Of a stretch of DNA of 64,000 nucleotides, positions 42,495 to 52,437 are shown in pieces (position 1 is the first letter of the stretch; every line of letters starts with the position of its first letter). The translations under genes and the position numbers were made by a program. Origin of the DNA: CBDCZY01 sp965224745 (GTDB lineage Bacteria > Pseudomonadota > Gammaproteobacteria > Methylococcales > Methylomonadaceae); assembly GCA_965224745.1 (NCBI GenBank), contig CBDCZY010000009.1, positions 496,001 through 560,000 of the forward strand, in the 5' to 3' direction. The notes under the pieces are model-generated. The model was not told where the DNA came from and searched no databases. It saw nothing but the letters and a program-made list of their open reading frames with translations.

Positions 42495-43378
42495 TTGGGA
42501 CCACCTTGATTCACTAATTGCATTAGATATTCACCATAACCATTTTTTCTGAGTAAACCGGCTTGTTTTTCTAATTCATTGACACTGATCCAACCTAGAT
42601 TAAAGGCTATTTCTTCAGGACAACAAATTTTTAATCCTTGTCTCTCTTCAATGGTTTCAATAAAACTTGATGCCTGCATCAAAGAGCTATGAGTTCCCGT
42701 GTCTAGCCAAGCAATACCCCGACCTAGCTTTTCGACCATCAAGTTACCCTGTTGCAAATAACATTTATTAAGATCGGTAATTTCTAGCTCACCCCGAGCA
42801 GATGGCTTTAGATTGCTAGCCAGTTCAACAACCTCATTATCATAAAAATATAGCCCAGTGATTGCATAATTTGATTTCGGATGCGTTGGTTTTTCAACTA
42901 AATCTATCACCTTTCCACTATCATCGAACTCTGCAACACCATATCTTTCAGGATCTTTGACCCAATAACCATAAACAATCGCTCCTTGTTGTAAATTAGT
43001 GCCCGCGTTCAAAGAATGATCAAAGCCATGGCCATAAAAGATATTGTCGCCTAAGGTTAAACAACAACGATCTTGACCTATAAAATCTCGACCAATAATA
43101 AATGCTTGGGCCAGGCCGTCAGGTGAGGGCTGCACTGCATAATAAATCTGCATCCCCCATTGCTCACCCTTTCCCAAAAGGGTTTTGAACAGAGGTTCAT
43201 CCTGAGGTGTAGTGATAATGAGTACCTCGCGAATACCCGCCAACATCAAAGTCGACAGCGGATAATATATCATCGGCTTATCATAGACCGGCAGCAACTG
43301 TTTGCTAATGGATTTAGTAAGCGGGTGTAAACGGGTTCCGGAGCCTCCCGCTAAAATAATTCCTTTCATAGCTGACAT
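42491..43378 (-). CDS. rmlA: Glucose-1-phosphate thymidylyltransferase
   Basis: 295 residues with GGSGTRLHPLTKSISKQLLP, the nucleotide-binding loop and catalytic Lys, and PMIYYPLSTLM. It makes dTDP-glucose from glucose 1-phosphate and dTTP. Second of rmlBACD; separated from rmlB by 4 bp. Length usual. Confidence 0.95.
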   Translation of the reverse strand: MSAMKGIILAGGSGTRLHPLTKSISKQLLPVYDKPMIYYPLSTLMLAGIREVLIITTPQDEPLFKTLLGKGEQWGMQIYYAVQPSPDGLAQAFIIGRDFIGQDRCCLTLGDNIFYGHGFDHSLNAGTNLQQGAIVYGYWVKDPERYGVAEFDDSGKVIDLVEKPTHPKSNYAITGLYFYDNEVVELASNLKPSARGELEITDLNKCYLQQGNLMVEKLGRGIAWLDTGTHSSLMQASSFIETIEERQGLKICCPEEIAFNLGWISVNELEKQAGLLRKNGYGEYLMQLVNQGGPK

Positions 43379-43382
43379 AGTT

Positions 43383-44447
43383 TTATCCTTTTAGCCCTAA
43401 TCGTTCGCCACGATAACTTCCATCCAATTCATGTTCGCACCAGGTTGGATTATCGAGATACCATTGCACCGTTTTTCGTAGACCCGTTTCAAAGGTTTCT
43501 TTAGGTTGCCAGCCCAATTCATCCTTTATTTTGGTTGCATCGATGGCATATCTAAGATCATGGCCTGGTCTATCTCGTACGTATTCAATTAACTCTTCAT
43601 GAGGTCGAGACTTAGACTCAGGCAACATTTCATCCAATAAATTACACAAGGTTTTGACAACATCAATATTGGTTTTTTCGTTGTGACCGCCGATGTTGTA
43701 AACTTCTCCCAGTTTTCCGGCCTCTAAAACGCGCTGAATAGCAGTGCAATGATCTTCTACATAGAGCCAATCTCTTACGTTATTACCTTTCCCATACACA
43801 GGCAGAGGTTTCCCGCGAATTGCATTCGAAATCATCAGAGGGATCAATTTTTCAGGAAATTGGAAAGGTCCGTAATTATTAGAACAGTTAGTCGTTAATA
43901 CGGGTATGCCGTAAGTATGATGATACGCTCTGACCAAATGATCTGATGCCGCTTTGGAGGCAGAATAGGGAGAGTTAGGTTGATAAGAGGTGGTCTCTGT
44001 AAACAAGCCTTGCTCACCTAACGAACCGTAAACCTCATCGGTGGAAACATGCAATAAACGAAAACTAATTTGACTTGCTTCGTCGAGTGCGTCCCAATAA
44101 CGTCTAACGGACTCTAATAAACCGTAAGTCCCGACTACATTCGTTTGAATAAAGTCTCCCGGTGAATCAATCGACCGATCAACATGGCTTTCGGCAGCGA
44201 AGTTTACGATGGCTTGCGGCTGATATCGTTGCAACAAATAATCGACCAGGCTTTTATCGCCAATGGAACCAAGTACAAAATGGTGATCTGGCATTTGATC
44301 GACATCAGCCAATGTTTCTAAATTCCCTGCATAGGTTAATGCATCTAAATTTACGACAGAAAAATTGCCTTGTCGCATCAAACAGTGCACAAAATTACTG
44401 CCAATAAACCCTGCACCCCCAGTTACTAAAATGGTTTTGGTTGTCAT
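43383..44447 (-). CDS. rmlB: dTDP-glucose 4,6-dehydratase
   Basis: 354 residues. NAD-binding GGAGFIGSNF at the N terminus, DE pair in LLHVSTDEVYG, and Tyr/Lys in PYSASKAASDH. It forms dTDP-4-dehydro-6-deoxyglucose, the committed step. The ATG overlaps the stop of the preceding ABC permease (ATGA), so the rml genes appear to be translated as part of the PQQ-associated operon. This linkage is not typical. Confidence 0.95.
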   Translation of the reverse strand: MTTKTILVTGGAGFIGSNFVHCLMRQGNFSVVNLDALTYAGNLETLADVDQMPDHHFVLGSIGDKSLVDYLLQRYQPQAIVNFAAESHVDRSIDSPGDFIQTNVVGTYGLLESVRRYWDALDEASQISFRLLHVSTDEVYGSLGEQGLFTETTSYQPNSPYSASKAASDHLVRAYHHTYGIPVLTTNCSNNYGPFQFPEKLIPLMISNAIRGKPLPVYGKGNNVRDWLYVEDHCTAIQRVLEAGKLGEVYNIGGHNEKTNIDVVKTLCNLLDEMLPESKSRPHEELIEYVRDRPGHDLRYAIDATKIKDELGWQPKETFETGLRKTVQWYLDNPTWCEHELDGSYRGERLGLKG

Positions 44448-45250
44448 CTAACTCCACCTTTTTGTTTCATCATGCCTTTTGAAGGGTTATACCCAACAAT
44501 TGCCGCGAAAAGAAAAATAAATAATGCGCTGACGGTATAAATCAACGCAAACTGATTAAATTGCCCATACATCGCAAACCTTATAAGCTCAAGCGCCTGA
44601 GAAAAAGGGTTGTATTGAGCGATTATTGGCAGCCATTCGCTGGATTCCTGTATCTTCCACAATGGATAAAGTGCAGTCGACATAAAAAACATTGGAAAAA
44701 TCACGAAGTTCATAACTCCGGCAAAATTTTCTAGCTGCTTGATAAATGATGATAACCACATACCAATCGAACCTAACATCAACCCAGCTAGGATCAGCGT
44801 TGGCAGTATAAAAAGATATCCCTCTATGGGAGGTCTAATCTCGTAGAACCAAGCCACTAATAGAAAAGTATAAACCTGCAAAATAGAAACTGTGGTTCCC
44901 GCTAATAATTTGCTAATTAATAAAAACCATCGTGGTAAGGGACTGACTAGCAGATTGCGCATACTACCCATTTCCCTGTCGTAAACCATCGATAAGGAGC
45001 TTTGCATTCCGTTGAAGAGCTGGATCATGCCAATCAAACCAGGCGTAATATATTCTTCATACAAAATATACGTTTCGTAAGGGGGGGCTATGGCGATACC
45101 CAAAGCAGCACGGAAACCTGCAGCAAAGACAAAAAGCCAGACTAAGGGTCGAACCAAAGCCGAGATGAAGCGCTCTCTTTGTTTTAGGAAACGCCACATT
45201 TCCCGGCCAACGATGCCCAGCATCGCCCGCCAAAAGTGCAATAATTTCAT
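44444..45250 (-). CDS. ABC-2-type permease, PQQ-dependent alcohol-oxidation-associated
   Basis: 268 residues, six predicted membrane segments in the ABC-2 pattern (LVRPLVWLFVFAAGFRAALG, FAGVMNFVIFPMFFMSTALYPLW). It is the membrane partner of the ATPase gene 3 bp upstream. Such permeases accompany quinoprotein alcohol dehydrogenase genes in many methylotrophs and pseudomonads and are thought to export a substrate or product, possibly an alcohol or aldehyde. The specific cargo is unknown. Confidence 0.88.
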   Translation of the reverse strand: MKLLHFWRAMLGIVGREMWRFLKQRERFISALVRPLVWLFVFAAGFRAALGIAIAPPYETYILYEEYITPGLIGMIQLFNGMQSSLSMVYDREMGSMRNLLVSPLPRWFLLISKLLAGTTVSILQVYTFLLVAWFYEIRPPIEGYLFILPTLILAGLMLGSIGMWLSSFIKQLENFAGVMNFVIFPMFFMSTALYPLWKIQESSEWLPIIAQYNPFSQALELIRFAMYGQFNQFALIYTVSALFIFLFAAIVGYNPSKGMMKQKGGVR

Positions 45251-45253
45251 GGA

Positions 45254-45991
45254 CTAACCACTCGTTTTCGTAAGCTGATAAAATGCATCGCTAATCGAAT
45301 CTGTTTGAGTCGAAACTTGAATGGCGGCGCTTGTACCAGATGCTTGAATAATACCTCGGTGCAAGATGAGAACATGATCCCGGTCGTAAATTTCATCAAT
45401 CAAGTGGGTGGCCCAAAGCACTGCTATTTTTTTTTCTTCACACATTTGATGAACATAGTCAACTATCGACTGACGACTCGGTAAATCAAGCCCTACTGTA
45501 GGCTCATCCAACAGCAGCAGTGCGGGTTTATGCAACAGTGCTCTAGCAATTTCTACTCTGCGTCTATGTCCTCCGTTGAGTTGGCGAATCCGCTCTTTTC
45601 TTCGGTCAAACATCGTAAACCGTTCTAATTCTTGTTGAATCCTTTGATTGGCCAATTTTCGACCTAGGCCGTGCAAAGCGGCATGGTAACGCAAATTTTG
45701 CAGCACCGTCAGATCCATGTCTAACGTTGATTGTTGAAAAACAACGCCTAAATGAGCCAAAGCCTGACAAGATTTCTTCTTAATATCAAAACCATTGATA
45801 TTGATTGAACCTTCCCTGCGATCATAAAGACGCGTAATGAGTGAAAACAGGGTACTTTTTCCAGCACCATTCGGTCCCAAAAGGATAACGCACTGTCCTG
45901 GGTTCACTGAAAAACTAACGTTATCAAGCGCTTTGAATTTACCATAGGAAAAACTAAGACCCTCAATGGCGAGAGCTGGCGTTTGACTCAT
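45254..45991 (-). CDS. ABC transporter ATPase, PQQ-dependent alcohol-oxidation-associated
   Basis: 245 residues. Walker A LLGPNGAGKSTLF, Q-loop VVFQQSTLD, signature LNGGHRRRVEIARAL (the classical LSGGQ modified to LNGGH), Walker B LLLLDEPTVGLD, and switch His in LWATHLID. All needed residues are present, so it should be active. It lies between the beta-propeller gene (4-bp overlap) and the permease gene. Confidence 0.92.
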   Translation of the reverse strand: MSQTPALAIEGLSFSYGKFKALDNVSFSVNPGQCVILLGPNGAGKSTLFSLITRLYDRREGSININGFDIKKKSCQALAHLGVVFQQSTLDMDLTVLQNLRYHAALHGLGRKLANQRIQQELERFTMFDRRKERIRQLNGGHRRRVEIARALLHKPALLLLDEPTVGLDLPSRQSIVDYVHQMCEEKKIAVLWATHLIDEIYDRDHVLILHRGIIQASGTSAAIQVSTQTDSISDAFYQLTKTSG

Positions 45992-46959
45992 GGTTTAACG
46001 GCCACGCCCCAAGGGTATCTGCCAACTGCAATGGATCGTGTGACTTTTTGACGTTTTATATCAATAATCGATAGGTCATTACTAATGCCATTAGTTGTAT
46101 AAGCTCTGGTTTCGTCAGGAGAAAAAGCTAAATTCCAAACACGCTGACCGACCAAGAAATATTTGTCTATTTGCATTTTTTGGGCATCAATTAAAGCCAC
46201 TCTATTTGCCGGACCCAAAGCCACCAAGCCCCAGCGACGATCTTTGTCAATGATTACCCCAACCGGTTGTATCTTTTCTTGTTTGACCCCTTTTACAGAA
46301 AAACTGAGGTGATGGATGACCTTTTTAGTGGCTACATCGAACACAGTTAAGGTTCCTCCAATTTCGCTGGTGACCCAAAGCTGTTTGCTATCCTGAGTAA
46401 ACATAAGTGCTCTGGGGCGTGGATCAACCAATGTATTTTCGACAATTTTTAATGTTTTAGCATCAATCCAGTGCACCATATTAGTCGTTTCTGAAGCACT
46501 GGCTATCCATTTTCCATCAGAACTGGCTGCAATACCTTCTGGTTCTACTCCGACAGCTATATCTGCTACTGCTTTTTTATGCGGAACATCTATCACCGTC
46601 ACTTGGCTATCGTCTTCATTAGAAACGTACAAATATTTACCATCTGGACTGAGTACGAATGTTTCCGGGTCTTCGCCCGCAGGAAGTTTACCCAGAACTG
46701 CGAAAGTCTCTGAATTAATAATTTGTATCGTGTCATCGTCACTCACAGCAACAAATATAGATTTCTGATCTGAACTTAAAGCGATGCCACGAGGACGCTG
46801 GCCTACAGGAAAAGTCTTTAATAATTTGCCAGCAACCGGATCAATCACCGCCACCGCATTATCCTTTTCTAACGTTACAAAAACAGTTTCGGCTTTCAGC
46901 GTTGTACCAAAAAGCCCGACCATTAAGAGGGCCGCTAATATTCGCAAATCAATTTTCAC
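45988..46959 (-). CDS. YVTN beta-propeller protein, PQQ-associated
   Basis: 323 residues, Sec signal (ending LKAE), then seven blade-like repeats of the YVTN type (TVFVTLEKDNAVAVIDPVAGKLLKTFPVG; LYVSNEDDSQVTVIDV). Periplasmic. Proteins of this type sit with the ABC exporter in quinoprotein clusters; function presumed to be binding or sensing, not shown. Spacing of 45 bp from the substrate-binding gene, overlap with the ATPase. Confidence 0.88.
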   Translation of the reverse strand: MKIDLRILAALLMVGLFGTTLKAETVFVTLEKDNAVAVIDPVAGKLLKTFPVGQRPRGIALSSDQKSIFVAVSDDDTIQIINSETFAVLGKLPAGEDPETFVLSPDGKYLYVSNEDDSQVTVIDVPHKKAVADIAVGVEPEGIAASSDGKWIASASETTNMVHWIDAKTLKIVENTLVDPRPRALMFTQDSKQLWVTSEIGGTLTVFDVATKKVIHHLSFSVKGVKQEKIQPVGVIIDKDRRWGLVALGPANRVALIDAQKMQIDKYFLVGQRVWNLAFSPDETRAYTTNGISNDLSIIDIKRQKVTRSIAVGRYPWGVAVKP

Positions 46960-47004
46960 TTTATTCCTATTTGTTTGTCCGTAATATTGATCAGTATAAT
47001 CTGA

Positions 47005-48195
47005 TCAATCAGTTTGGCAGGATGAGTCAGATTGGTCATATCCCAATGAATCTAATTCATTTTTTGGGTGTAAAAAACCTTCTATGGGTGCTGAACCTAC
47101 CAGCGAACGATCTGCAGCAAGTAAAACTGGTTGTCGCAATTGCCCATTCCATGACCGAAAAGATAACGGCACCCCTTTATAGCCTTGCAAAGAAAATTGA
47201 TCACTCATTAGAAAGGGTTTAATTTTCGCTATCGCGTTGGACTGCGTTCTTGTGGCCGCTTCTCCAATAGCCCTAATGGCCAGATAGACGCCGTAATCTT
47301 CTTCAACCATCCAACGACCTGCTTGTTCTTTAAAGCGGTTTTGTAATTGTACGGCGCCCCATTGCTCATGGGTTCGATGCCAAGCAGTCGCTACCAAACC
47401 TTGTGTGCCGACGATAGGCCTTGGCAGCCAAGTTCTATAAGGTAAATATTCACCAAATAAACCGACTTCATCAGCAACGACCAGAACATCGTAATCAACA
47501 CCTTGAGTAAACACTGGCACATCAGATTGAGCGGTGCGTCTGGCATCAAAAGTATGATCCCAAGGCTTTTCTTTCACAATCTTCATGCCCAAGCGTTTTG
47601 CGGTTCGCCTAACCGCATCGGCAAAGCGTTTATCTTGCTGACTCGGTCCTACAACCAAAAACCAATCCCGCCAACGTTTTTTTAACAAAAACTGACCTAT
47701 GGCATCTGCCCGCATGGCTCGACTGGGCAATAGGTGCAACATGTTAACATGACAGGACTTATTTCTGAATTGATCATCTCGACTTGTCGCATCTAAGATT
47801 AATACCTGGCTAAATTCCGGCAAAGTCATTAGCGATTTAATCGCATCGACTGATAAATTTACAATAACCATTGAATACCCTGTTGCAACGATCTGTTTGA
47901 ACGCATCGCTGACAGAATCACCCAATTTCACAACAAATTTATCAAGAACAAAGGTTTGCCCAGTAAACTGACCCGTTGTATTGTTATCTTCAATCGCAAG
48001 TGAAGCACCTTGGATACCTTTATTTTGAATAAAAGGATCCAAATTGGATAATGGCGGAGGAATAGCAATTTCTTGACTTAAATAAGCCATTTTAACCACC
48101 ATTTTTTCCGCAGCTTTTAGCGAATAAGGATTGCTGCCCAACAACACTACGAAAAAAATGAAAAGGGGGAAATACTTGGCAAAACGATAATACAT
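47005..48195 (-). CDS. Periplasmic branched-chain-type substrate-binding protein, PQQ-associated
   Basis: 396 residues with a Sec signal (cleavage near SLKAAEK) and the type I periplasmic binding fold (VVVKMAYLSQ, GASLAIEDNN, FLVVGPSQQDKRFADAVRR). It heads the cassette of binding protein, propeller, ATPase and permease. In this group it is usually named an ABC substrate-binding protein of the PQQ-dependent alcohol dehydrogenase system, though the associated permease is of an export type, so its true job is unclear. Divergent from the MOSC gene across 141 bp. Confidence 0.85.
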   Translation of the reverse strand: MYYRFAKYFPLFIFFVVLLGSNPYSLKAAEKMVVKMAYLSQEIAIPPPLSNLDPFIQNKGIQGASLAIEDNNTTGQFTGQTFVLDKFVVKLGDSVSDAFKQIVATGYSMVIVNLSVDAIKSLMTLPEFSQVLILDATSRDDQFRNKSCHVNMLHLLPSRAMRADAIGQFLLKKRWRDWFLVVGPSQQDKRFADAVRRTAKRLGMKIVKEKPWDHTFDARRTAQSDVPVFTQGVDYDVLVVADEVGLFGEYLPYRTWLPRPIVGTQGLVATAWHRTHEQWGAVQLQNRFKEQAGRWMVEEDYGVYLAIRAIGEAATRTQSNAIAKIKPFLMSDQFSLQGYKGVPLSFRSWNGQLRQPVLLAADRSLVGSAPIEGFLHPKNELDSLGYDQSDSSCQTD

Positions 48196-48336
48196 TACGA
48201 GTAATAGGGGATAGTTTTTTATTATTCTAACAAATACAAGTAATTAAAAAACAAAACTTAAACAATCTTTAACATTTAACAATGACAGAACCCTATTTAA
48301 CAAATCAGCCTATTGAACTAACCGGGGAAACGGCAA

Positions 48337-49161
48337 ATGATCCTCAGTAAAATCATGCTCTACCCGGTAAAATCGCTCGCTGGTATTTCAGTCGAACAAT
48401 GGCCAGTCGTTGCAACCGGTCTGCAATATGATCGCAAATGGATGATAGTTGATAGCGATGGGGTATTCTTATCGCAAAGAAAACTCCCTAAAATGGCACT
48501 GATAACGACCGCTATTAATTATGATGAACTTTTGCTGTCAGCACCTGGCATGCAATCGATAGCCTTTCCACTAACCGCTGAGAACAATGTAACAATTAAC
48601 ACGAAAATATGGCGCGATCAATTCCCTGCATTAACGGTCTCTAATGACCTTGATAAGTGGCTTCAAGACTTCCTGAATCGTGATTGTAAATTAGTCTGTC
48701 AATCGCCCGAAGCTCAGAGGTTGGTAGATCCTAATTATGGCAAACCAAATGATATTACGAGCTTTGCCGATGGCTTCCCTTTTTTGATAACACTTGAGCA
48801 ATCACTAGCTGCAATCAACCAAACTATCAACCCTAGTCAGCCTTTATCCATGCTTCGCTTCAGACCTAACCTTGTTATCAAGGGAGGTGAACCATTTATT
48901 GAAGATACCTGGCGCAAAATTAGTATTGACAACATTAAGTTTCGGCTGCCGAAGCCATGTTCGCGTTGTAACATCACGACCATCGACCCTGCCACCGGTG
49001 TAAGCTCGGGTAAAGAGCCACTAGCCACTCTCAATAAATTAAGAAAATGGCAAAATGGCGTCTATTTTGGCCAAAATGCGTTACATGATAACCAGGGCTT
49101 GATAACAATGGGTGATCCTATTCAAATTCTAGCAACTGGTGATGCACAACCGCCGCTTTAA
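48337..49161 (+). CDS. MOSC-domain protein (YcbX-like)
   Basis: 274 residues. N-terminal MOSC beta-barrel (LYPVKSLAGISVEQWPV) and C-terminal MOSC core with the molybdenum-cofactor Cys in KPCSRCNITTIDP. YcbX-like enzymes reduce N-hydroxylated compounds. No ferredoxin domain follows the MOSC core, unlike E. coli YcbX. Plus strand among minus-strand PQQ-related genes. Its stop is within a small GC hairpin (GCCGC-TTTAA-GCGGC, about 49151-49165). Confidence 0.87.
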   Translation: MILSKIMLYPVKSLAGISVEQWPVVATGLQYDRKWMIVDSDGVFLSQRKLPKMALITTAINYDELLLSAPGMQSIAFPLTAENNVTINTKIWRDQFPALTVSNDLDKWLQDFLNRDCKLVCQSPEAQRLVDPNYGKPNDITSFADGFPFLITLEQSLAAINQTINPSQPLSMLRFRPNLVIKGGEPFIEDTWRKISIDNIKFRLPKPCSRCNITTIDPATGVSSGKEPLATLNKLRKWQNGVYFGQNALHDNQGLITMGDPIQILATGDAQPPL

Positions 49162-49191
49162 GCGGCAATACATCAACCTACGAAAATCTAG

Positions 49192-49995
49192 TTAGTTTGC
49201 TTGAACGGTCAAAGTTTGTGAAAAAACTTTGCCCTTAGTGTCTTTTATTTCAGCCTTTAAGTCGCCTGATTTCTCTGGCACAAAGTAGAATCTAAAATTT
49301 GGATCTGCACTGACTGCAATATCCGTTTTAGCTATTAAGACAGGTTTATTATCAAACGATACTTGTACCGTTTCAACATAATGAGCAGGTTTAATTAACC
49401 GTGACACCTGGTCCATTTGCATGCCGGTAATATTAGGATGGCTGATTAACAATTGAGTCAATGATGGTTTACTTTTTTCTACGTCACCACTGAGCCTGAA
49501 TTTCATCTTTCCGAGTCGCTGCATGGCGGCTTCCAAATCTGATCCCAATGGCGCAGAGCACCCACCGCTGGCTTTGACAAACTTCTTTGCCATATGCAAC
49601 GTACCGTCATTTAATTCTGCAACTGCTCTAATGAAGGTATAGGTGTTTACTCTCAAGCGAAGGGCCAAATCTGCTTTTCCGCTCTCAGGAAAAAAAGTAA
49701 ATTCACCGGCAAAAGGGACAGGATTTTTATCGATCAGTAAGGTTATTTTTTTGACATACTGCTCTTTGGTTTGAGCAATTTTACTGGTAATTGTTACCGG
49801 AACCAACGCAGGATCTTCAGCTCGATAAGGCGCTTCTAGTTCAATAATCGAATCTGATTCGACGATTGGTCGGTTAGAAAAAAATTCATTCTTTAACTGT
49901 GTCGACCAAACGATCGATTCTTTGCTTTCAGCATTCACCAAAAAGGATGTAAATAATAAACAAATAACTATTCCAACCAAATTAAATCGCAACAT
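49192..49995 (-). CDS. Quinoprotein-associated SoxYZ-like carrier
   Basis: 267 residues. A Sec signal (cut after VNAE) precedes a SoxY-like half with a Cys motif SGGCSAP at its end, and a SoxZ-like half (IKPAHYVETVQVSFDNKPVLIAKTDIAVSADPNFRFYFVPEKSGDLKAEIKDTKG). The covalent carrier Cys of SoxY normally ends the protein in GGCGG, whereas here it is internal. Fusion carriers of this sort occur with PQQ-dependent dehydrogenases. The role in electron or acyl carrying is unknown. The next gene upstream encodes its usual neighbour. Confidence 0.88.
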   Translation of the reverse strand: MLRFNLVGIVICLLFTSFLVNAESKESIVWSTQLKNEFFSNRPIVESDSIIELEAPYRAEDPALVPVTITSKIAQTKEQYVKKITLLIDKNPVPFAGEFTFFPESGKADLALRLRVNTYTFIRAVAELNDGTLHMAKKFVKASGGCSAPLGSDLEAAMQRLGKMKFRLSGDVEKSKPSLTQLLISHPNITGMQMDQVSRLIKPAHYVETVQVSFDNKPVLIAKTDIAVSADPNFRFYFVPEKSGDLKAEIKDTKGKVFSQTLTVQAN

Positions 49996-50025
49996 TACGC
50001 ACCTCTCAACTTCTGCTATATAGGG

Positions 50026-51021
50026 TTAATTTTCCCACTCAAGTTCTGCAAAACTGGTGGTTATGTTTTTCTTGTGAAATTCATTAAAAAGCCGCCAGTC
50101 TTTGCCGGCACCTTGCCCCACTTTGTTTAGAGCTTCTTCCAAAAATTTACCTTGTTTGATCATGGCTCTAATTTCCGTTTGCAACATCATAAGATACTTT
50201 TTTTGCGGTCTCACAGCAGCGGGCCATTTTGTCTCGATAGGACCATGCCCGGGAATGACTTTCGCAAAAGTTCTTTTTTCTAATACTTTTATCACTTCGA
50301 GCCAACCATTAAGACTGCCATCTACCACGGGCAAGTGATCGACGAACAATAAATCTGCCAACCAAATGGTATTTGTTTTAGCATCATAGACTGAAACATC
50401 ATTATTGGTGTGAGCTGTAGGATGTGCTTCCAGGATAATCTCCCGATTTCCAAGATCCAGTTTCAGTTTGTCTTTAACTAGCAATTCAGGATGAACGATG
50501 TCCGTTTTTTTAAGTACGAAGCCTAATTGTTCGCGAGAACGATCAATGTAAAATTTTGCCCTGTCGTTGATCGCTTGAGGTAATTTGTGATGGCCAACAA
50601 ATTTGATATTCCTTTTGTCGAAAGCATTATTTCCGAAAATATGATCTGGATGAACGTGAGTATTGATCACATAGCAAATCGACTTGTTGGTTTTTTTTGC
50701 TATGGTGTTGCGCAATGCCATACCCTGCATTGGACTGCCTCCGCTGTCAATCACAGCAACGCACCGCTGTCCGACTATGAAACCTATATTAGCAATTTCG
50801 CCATGATTTACTGTTGTAGGCAACTGATGCTTACCACGGTGCACAAAAACACCTGCCGCCACCTCCTTCACTTCTAGGGTCGGCAACGCTTCTGGTTGTG
50901 AATTTACGTTGTCGGATTTGGCTACGGTAACAAAGACTAAAAAGACTAAAATGAAGCAAGAAAAAAAAATGCGGACGATTGTATTAATTTCAAACATTTT
51001 GTGGCCACGGTTGATTTTCAA
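50026..51021 (-). CDS. Exported MBL-fold hydrolase, quinoprotein relay type
   Basis: 331 residues. A Sec signal segment (about 11-35) is followed by a metallo-beta-lactamase fold with the zinc motif HVHPDH in INTHVHPDHIFGN and downstream His in EAHPTAHTNND and VIPGHGP. Known companions are the SoxYZ-like carrier and a PQQ-dependent dehydrogenase, forming a proposed relay. Start may be ATG 50997 in place of 51021. The gene ends 30 bp before the carrier. Confidence 0.88.
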   Translation of the reverse strand: MKINRGHKMFEINTIVRIFFSCFILVFLVFVTVAKSDNVNSQPEALPTLEVKEVAAGVFVHRGKHQLPTTVNHGEIANIGFIVGQRCVAVIDSGGSPMQGMALRNTIAKKTNKSICYVINTHVHPDHIFGNNAFDKRNIKFVGHHKLPQAINDRAKFYIDRSREQLGFVLKKTDIVHPELLVKDKLKLDLGNREIILEAHPTAHTNNDVSVYDAKTNTIWLADLLFVDHLPVVDGSLNGWLEVIKVLEKRTFAKVIPGHGPIETKWPAAVRPQKKYLMMLQTEIRAMIKQGKFLEEALNKVGQGAGKDWRLFNEFHKKNITTSFAELEWEN

Positions 51022-51338
51022 TCACTTTTATGAAAGATCAAGTACAGTGCTAGCTGGTTTTATTTTTTTGAACGGTAAGACAAAGATAGTATCATTTAAA
51101 AGACTGTAATGTTAAATGATCTACGATCAACCACTGATACGAATACTTGCATGAATTAGCAGGCCACCCGTGTTGACTTTTAATATCAATTTGACATCGA
51201 TTACTCTGCAAAAATGCCAATTAGCTGCAAGCCAAATTATCATTGACTCAATAACAAAGCAGGGTAGAATGAAACAGTTAAAATAATTTGTTATCCATTT
51301 AAAAAGTTCTTTTCTTCTCGCTAGTCATTAACCCAGAC
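51022..51338. other. 317-bp divergent intergenic region
   Basis: No gene seen. It lies between the MBL hydrolase (minus) and the polyprenyl synthase (plus) and should carry both promoters; no clear consensus boxes could be picked. Confidence 0.4.
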
Positions 51339-52394
51339 ATGTTGAATGATCAAATTAGCTTTGGAAAAATAAAAAACATGCCTTCCCCTCTTACAAATGA
51401 AATACAAGCTAAGTCCGAAGAAACAATCGATTTCGATGCTATTAAAGCCCTAACAGAAACCGAATCCAAAGCTGTTGACAAGCTGATTTTAGACGAACTC
51501 AGCTCTGAGGTCGTGCTGATCAACCAAATTGGCCGTTATATCATTAACAATGGCGGAAAACGATTACGACCCATGCTGGTTCTATTAGCAGCCAAATCTT
51601 TAGGCTATCAGGGTTCCAACCATCTAATCATGGCGGCTGTCATTGAGTTTATCCATACAGCGACGCTATTACATGATGATGTTGTAGACGAATCTATATT
51701 GAGAAGGGGTCAAGATTCAGCTAATGCAGTTTGGGGTAATTCTGCCAGTGTTCTCGTGGGTGATTATCTTTACTCAAGATCCTTTGAGATGATGGTCAGA
51801 GCGGACAATATGAGGATTATGGAGATCCTGTCCAAAACAACAACAGCAATAGCTGAGGGTGAAGTGTTGCAATTACTTAACTGCAACAATCCTGAAACGA
51901 CAGAAAAAAAATACCTTGACGTTATTTCACGCAAGACCGCGATCCTATTTAGCACTGCTTCTCAACTTGGGGGCGTGCTATGCAATGCAAATAAAGAGAT
52001 AGAGAACAGTCTGTTACAGTATGGACACCATTTAGGAATTGCCTTCCAACTAATAGACGATGCTTTAGACTATAAAGCGGATGCTAGTGAATTAGGGAAA
52101 AATACCGGCGATGATCTGGCCGACGGCAAGCCTACGTTACCGCTAATTTTTGCGATGCAGGAATGCACCTCGCAACAGAACAAACTAATCAAAAACGCTA
52201 TCCAGAAAGGCAATCGTCAAGCTTTCAACGAAGTATATACCATAATCCAATCCACTAATGCGTTAAATTATACTGAACAACGGGCGGAACAAGAAGCCAT
52301 AAAAGCTGTTGCTGCCTTAGGGGCATTACCTAATTCAACATACAAGGACGCCATGGTTTCGCTTGCTAAATTCTCGTTACAAAGAGATTATTAA
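51339..52394 (+). CDS. ispB: Octaprenyl-diphosphate synthase-like (long-chain polyprenyl synthetase)
   Basis: 351 residues (an internal ATG at 51378 is also possible). First Asp-rich motif LLHDDVVDES, second QLIDDALDYKAD, and the conserved GGKRLRPML. The family makes the side chain of ubiquinone by adding isopentenyl units to farnesyl diphosphate. Length, motif spacing and proximity to a tRNA are as in other gammaproteobacteria. Product length is set by residues before the first motif and cannot be predicted surely. Confidence 0.9.
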   Translation: MLNDQISFGKIKNMPSPLTNEIQAKSEETIDFDAIKALTETESKAVDKLILDELSSEVVLINQIGRYIINNGGKRLRPMLVLLAAKSLGYQGSNHLIMAAVIEFIHTATLLHDDVVDESILRRGQDSANAVWGNSASVLVGDYLYSRSFEMMVRADNMRIMEILSKTTTAIAEGEVLQLLNCNNPETTEKKYLDVISRKTAILFSTASQLGGVLCNANKEIENSLLQYGHHLGIAFQLIDDALDYKADASELGKNTGDDLADGKPTLPLIFAMQECTSQQNKLIKNAIQKGNRQAFNEVYTIIQSTNALNYTEQRAEQEAIKAVAALGALPNSTYKDAMVSLAKFSLQRDY

Positions 52395-52437
52395 TCTACT
52401 TCACTCGCCCACAGATGCGCAATTTATAGCTAGAAAA

